A stretch of 64,000 nucleotides of DNA from Oceanospirillum sp048268485 (GTDB taxonomy: Bacteria > Pseudomonadota > Gammaproteobacteria > Pseudomonadales > Halomonadaceae). The notes under the pieces are model-generated. The model was not told the origin of the DNA, did not search any database, and saw only the letters and a program-made list of their open reading frames with translations. The position numbers were made by a program, and so were the translations under genes. Within the stretch, counting starts at the first letter, position 1; every line of letters starts with the position of its first letter. The stretch is taken from positions 1 through 64,000 of the forward strand of contig JBLWVL010000008.1 of assembly GCA_048268485.1 (NCBI GenBank), written 5' to 3'. Of this stretch, positions 61,288 through 64,000 are shown one piece after another.

Positions 61288-62655
61288 ATGCAGGATCAAC
61301 CCTTAAAGAACGTTCAGTCCGGCATTCTGGCAGAGCCGAATCAATTCGGTTTTTATATCACGTATACCCTGAGTCATGATGACGATCTTTTGCCGCTGAT
61401 TCGCGATATGGTTGCGCGTTTTCCCGCAATGATTGACGAGTGTTCCCGGGTTTTTGATGTACCTTCTCTGAATGGCGTTGTTGCCATTGGCTCTGATGCA
61501 TGGGATCGGCTTTATCCCCAGGGCAGACCCGTTGCTCTGAAATCTTTTCCCGAAATGAAGCAAGGGAGTCGGCTGGCTCCGGAAACACCTTGTGATCTCT
61601 ATTTCCAGATCCGCTCTGACCGGCATGATATCAACTTTATCGTAGCACGCCGAATTGATAGCATGCTGGGTGAAATAGCCAATTTGCAGGAAGCGATCCC
61701 GACCTTTCGTTATTTGGATTGCCGTGACCTGACCGGTTTTGTTGACGGGACAGAGAATCCCCAGGGTGATGAGCGGGCAAAGGTGGCACTGGTGGGCAAT
61801 GAGGATCCATCTTTTGCTGGTGGCAGCTATGTGCATATTCAGCGTTATGTTCACAATATGCCAGTTTGGAACGAGATTTCTGTTAAGGAACAGGAGCAGG
61901 TTTTTGGACGTAGTAAGGCGGATAATATTGAGTTTGAAGGAGAGGCAAAACCACTGACTTCCCACATCAAGCGCACGGGTATTAAAGATGAAGAAGGCGA
62001 AGCGATTGAAATTCTTCGTCAGAGTATGCCCTATGGAAACCTGAGTGCTCAGGGGTTGTATTTTGTCTCTTACTGTCGCTTTTCAGACAATTTTACCCGA
62101 ATGCTGGCCAGTATGGTTTATAGCGATGCCCATGGTCATTATGACCATATGCTGAAGTATACAGAAGCGGTAACAGGAGCTGCTTTGTTTGCACCTTCCC
62201 GGGATTTCCTGGTTAAGTATGTTGGAGCGGCGGCAGAAGCTGAGCAGTTGAAGAAAGAGAAAGCCGCGGCTGAGGCTCAGCGGCTGGCAGAAGAAGAAGC
62301 TGAGCTGAACTCCACCCGCTCTGAGCTAGCCTATACACCTTTAAGTGAAGCCTTTGTGCAGCCTGATGCTTTAAACCGGGTAGAGCCTGAGATTGAGAAA
62401 CAGCAGGATGCGGCCTCAGAAACTGATAAAAAAGTATCAGACCCGGGTACAGTACCGGAAGTCAAAACGATTACTCCAACCAATACCGGTGCTCGTCGTT
62501 ACTCCGCCAGCTTTTATCAGGCGATGTTGGATGATGAGGAGGAAGAACAGCAGCAAAATCAGCAAGCTGATTCCGGGAAGAACCTCAAGCAGCAGCCCGG
62601 ATTGCCCTGGAAGCTGACAGAAGAGGGTAAAAAAGGTTTGAAGGACGACGATTGA
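61288..62655 (+). CDS. Dyp-type heme peroxidase (YfeX-like) with long acidic tail
   Basis: 455-aa peroxidase. Residues ~1-310 match YfeX-type Dyp peroxidases: GxxDG motif G150-F-V-D153-G154, proximal heme His at about 226 (LTSHIKRTG) and distal Arg near 244 (ILRQSMPYG). Oxidises dyes or porphyrin-type substrates with H2O2. A 145-residue C-terminal tail follows, rich in Ala, Glu and Gln with a coiled-coil start (AEAEQLKKEKAAAEAQRLAE) and no known domain. E. coli YfeX (299 aa) lacks it. Start at ATG 61288; an earlier frame overlaps the previous gene. Confidence 0.9.
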   Translation: MQDQPLKNVQSGILAEPNQFGFYITYTLSHDDDLLPLIRDMVARFPAMIDECSRVFDVPSLNGVVAIGSDAWDRLYPQGRPVALKSFPEMKQGSRLAPETPCDLYFQIRSDRHDINFIVARRIDSMLGEIANLQEAIPTFRYLDCRDLTGFVDGTENPQGDERAKVALVGNEDPSFAGGSYVHIQRYVHNMPVWNEISVKEQEQVFGRSKADNIEFEGEAKPLTSHIKRTGIKDEEGEAIEILRQSMPYGNLSAQGLYFVSYCRFSDNFTRMLASMVYSDAHGHYDHMLKYTEAVTGAALFAPSRDFLVKYVGAAAEAEQLKKEKAAAEAQRLAEEEAELNSTRSELAYTPLSEAFVQPDALNRVEPEIEKQQDAASETDKKVSDPGTVPEVKTITPTNTGARRYSASFYQAMLDDEEEEQQQNQQADSGKNLKQQPGLPWKLTEEGKKGLKDDD

Positions 62656-62682
62656 GTCTTTTTCCGGTTTGGTGTTATTGAG

Positions 62683-62706
62683 GAGCCTGTCTTGCGGGCT
62701 CTTTTT
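62683..62706 (+). terminator. rho-independent terminator after the peroxidase gene
   Basis: GAGCC (62683-62687) pairs with GGCTC (62697-62701), then five T and, after a G, seven more. Confidence 0.75.
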
Positions 62707-62757
62707 GTTTTTTTGATATACAGGCTTTGTTCTGCCTGTTTATGAGCTGAGACCCCT

Positions 62758-63849
62758 ATGTTTTCTATCTCCCGAACAGATAAGCGATTAGCAGTACAGT
62801 TACAGGAAAAAATTGATACTAAAACCAAGCCTCCAGGGTCTCTTGGACAATTGGAAGCGGTTGGGCTTAAGGTGGGCTTAATTCAGCAAAGCCTGACGCC
62901 TGAGTTGAAAAAACCTCATATGTTGGTATTTGCGGGCGATCATGGTGTTGCTCGCGAAGGCGTCAGCCCCTTTCCTCAGGAAGTCACTCTTCAGATGGTG
63001 CTGAATTTTCTGAACGGCGGCGCTGCAATTAATGTGTTTTGTCGCCAGCATGATATTGAGCTGGAAGTGATTAACTCAGGGGTGGCCGGGGAGTTGCCAA
63101 AGCACCCTAAGTTGTATGATGCCTGTATTGCCCGTGGGACAGCCAGTTATCTTAATGGTGCTGCCATGACAGATGAGCAGGTTAAACAGGCGCTTCAGGG
63201 GGGCGCCGACCAGGTTGTGCGCGTCGCGGCCGAAGGCTCCAATGTTGTTGGCTTTGGCGAAATGGGAATTGGCAACACTTCTTCAGCTGCACTGTTAATG
63301 CACCATTTAACAGGGATTCCGCTGGCCGAATGCGTAGGTCGGGGTACGGGGCTTGATGAGAGAGGGGTTCTGAAAAAACTGACGATTCTGCAGCAGGCTT
63401 CAGCTTATTACCTGGAAGAGAATGCCGGGAATAGAGAGCATAATCCGTTGCGGATTTTTGCTCGTTTTGGCGGTTTTGAGATCGCTATGATGTGTGGTGC
63501 CATGTTAAAAGCCGCAGAGTTAAAAATGTTGGTATTGGTAGATGGTTTTATTGCCACCAGTGCTCTTCTGGTTGCTCAATCATTGTTTCCAGACATACTG
63601 GATTACTGTGTATTTACGCACCAGTCTGATGAAAGCGGTCACCGTAAGATGCTGGAATACCTTGATGTTCAGTCGTTGCTGCAGCTTGACCTTCGCCTGG
63701 GGGAGGGCAGCGGTGTTGCTGTGGCTTATCCATTGATTGTTTCCGCTGTTGCATTTCTGAATGAGATGGCTTCATTTGCCGATGCCGGGGTCAGTGGTGA
63801 GGACGTGGCTGTTGGCGAAAGAGGCAAGAGCGCCGGAAATGGCAACTGA
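62758..63849 (+). CDS. cobT: nicotinate-nucleotide--dimethylbenzimidazole phosphoribosyltransferase
   Basis: 363-aa enzyme that activates the lower ligand of cobalamin (alpha-ribazole phosphate synthesis). TKPPGSLGQLE (~22-32), FAGDHGVAREGVSPFPQEVT and GEMGIGNTSSAALLMHHL are the family blocks; the catalytic Glu is in LGEGSGVAVAYP (~316). Its last 11 bases overlap cobS. No cobalamin riboswitch is visible in the 100 bases upstream. Confidence 0.95.
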   Translation: MFSISRTDKRLAVQLQEKIDTKTKPPGSLGQLEAVGLKVGLIQQSLTPELKKPHMLVFAGDHGVAREGVSPFPQEVTLQMVLNFLNGGAAINVFCRQHDIELEVINSGVAGELPKHPKLYDACIARGTASYLNGAAMTDEQVKQALQGGADQVVRVAAEGSNVVGFGEMGIGNTSSAALLMHHLTGIPLAECVGRGTGLDERGVLKKLTILQQASAYYLEENAGNREHNPLRIFARFGGFEIAMMCGAMLKAAELKMLVLVDGFIATSALLVAQSLFPDILDYCVFTHQSDESGHRKMLEYLDVQSLLQLDLRLGEGSGVAVAYPLIVSAVAFLNEMASFADAGVSGEDVAVGERGKSAGNGN

Positions 63850-64000
63850 TTCCGAAACAGGTCATTTCTGGCGATTCCAGTGGCAGCTTTTGCTTGCTGC
63901 TATTGTTCTCTTTACCCGTATCCCTATATGGAAAAAGATACCGGATGAAGCGCTGCAACTGAGTCGTGCTGTCCGCTTTCTGCCTGTGATCGGTATTTTA
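63839..64000 (+). CDS. cobS: adenosylcobinamide-GDP ribazoletransferase, 5' part
   Basis: First 54 codons of a gene cut by the window edge. The sequence reads FWRFQWQLLLAAIVLFTRIP followed by LSRAVRFLPVIGIL, which is the CobS N-terminus (membrane enzyme joining alpha-ribazole to cobinamide). Overlaps cobT in another frame, and the order cobT-cobS supports the call. Confidence 0.87.
   Translation, partial: MATDSETGHFWRFQWQLLLAAIVLFTRIPIWKKIPDEALQLSRAVRFLPVIGIL

Noticed and set aside
62656..62757. Cobalamin riboswitch before cobT
   Set aside because: Only ~100 bases are available, occupied by a terminator, and no B12-box-like sequence is seen.

Overview
The window comes from the chromosome of a marine gammaproteobacterium, most like the Oceanospirillales (Oceanospirillaceae-type). 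The evidence is gene content and order: leuS with a YbeL-like gene on one side and lptE-holA on the other, a complete cbb3 oxidase block ccoNOQP-ccoGHIS next to hemN and fnr, a CrbSR-type acetate switch beside acs, and QseBC next to dsbD. Base composition is moderate and even. I see no transposase, integrase, prophage or CRISPR array. The genus cannot be fixed from this sequence.

Layout. 1-160: end of a 5S rRNA and its terminator, so an rRNA operon lies to the left. 460-6630: a redox and envelope block, dsbD-qseB-qseC leftward and tlpA-like/DUF4266/DUF3570 rightward from one divergent promoter. 6712-16000: housekeeping genes (rsmJ, uppP, tsaB, a zinc-ribbon gene, leuS, lptE, holA, a DUF2750 gene, rlmA). 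16042-24177: an ApbE-like flavin transferase, a GvpU-like protein, plsB, an MsbA-like ABC exporter, a UPF0149 protein and sprT. 24517-39598: the acetate module, with acs, the regulator pair crbR/crbS, two DUF4212-symporter pairs, a cyclic-nucleotide/CBS/DUF294 protein and a DEDDh exonuclease. 39737-43620: glutathionyl-hydroquinone reductase, a deacetylase-fold protein without its catalytic residues, a J-domain protein and ttcA. 43690-54959: fnr, hemN and the cbb3 oxidase structural and assembly genes, with FNR-type boxes before fnr and ccoN. 55589-56311: a tRNA operon of three Val-Asp pairs, part of it a recent tandem duplication. 56405-64000: an AraC regulator divergent from a FadH-like reductase, yaiI, a PLP enzyme, a Dyp peroxidase with a long tail, cobT and the start of cobS.

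How the parts fit. The acetate module couples sensing (CrbS, itself symporter-like), regulation (CrbR), activation (Acs) and probable uptake (symporter pairs). The fnr-cco block is a low-oxygen respiration unit with its own copper loading (CcoI, CcoS, CcoG, CcoH and a DsbD_2-type membrane protein). The most novel signal is a set of four CTTAA-N6-CTTAA sites, the QseB/PmrA type of operator. Two lie in the dsbD/tlpA divergent promoter beside the qseBC genes, one lies before uppP and one before the apbE-like gene. Together they suggest a QseBC regulon that joins periplasmic thiol redox (DsbD, TlpA), a DUF4266 lipoprotein with a Gly/Cys tail, a DUF3570 outer-membrane barrel, an unusual ApbE-like protein and undecaprenyl-phosphate recycling.
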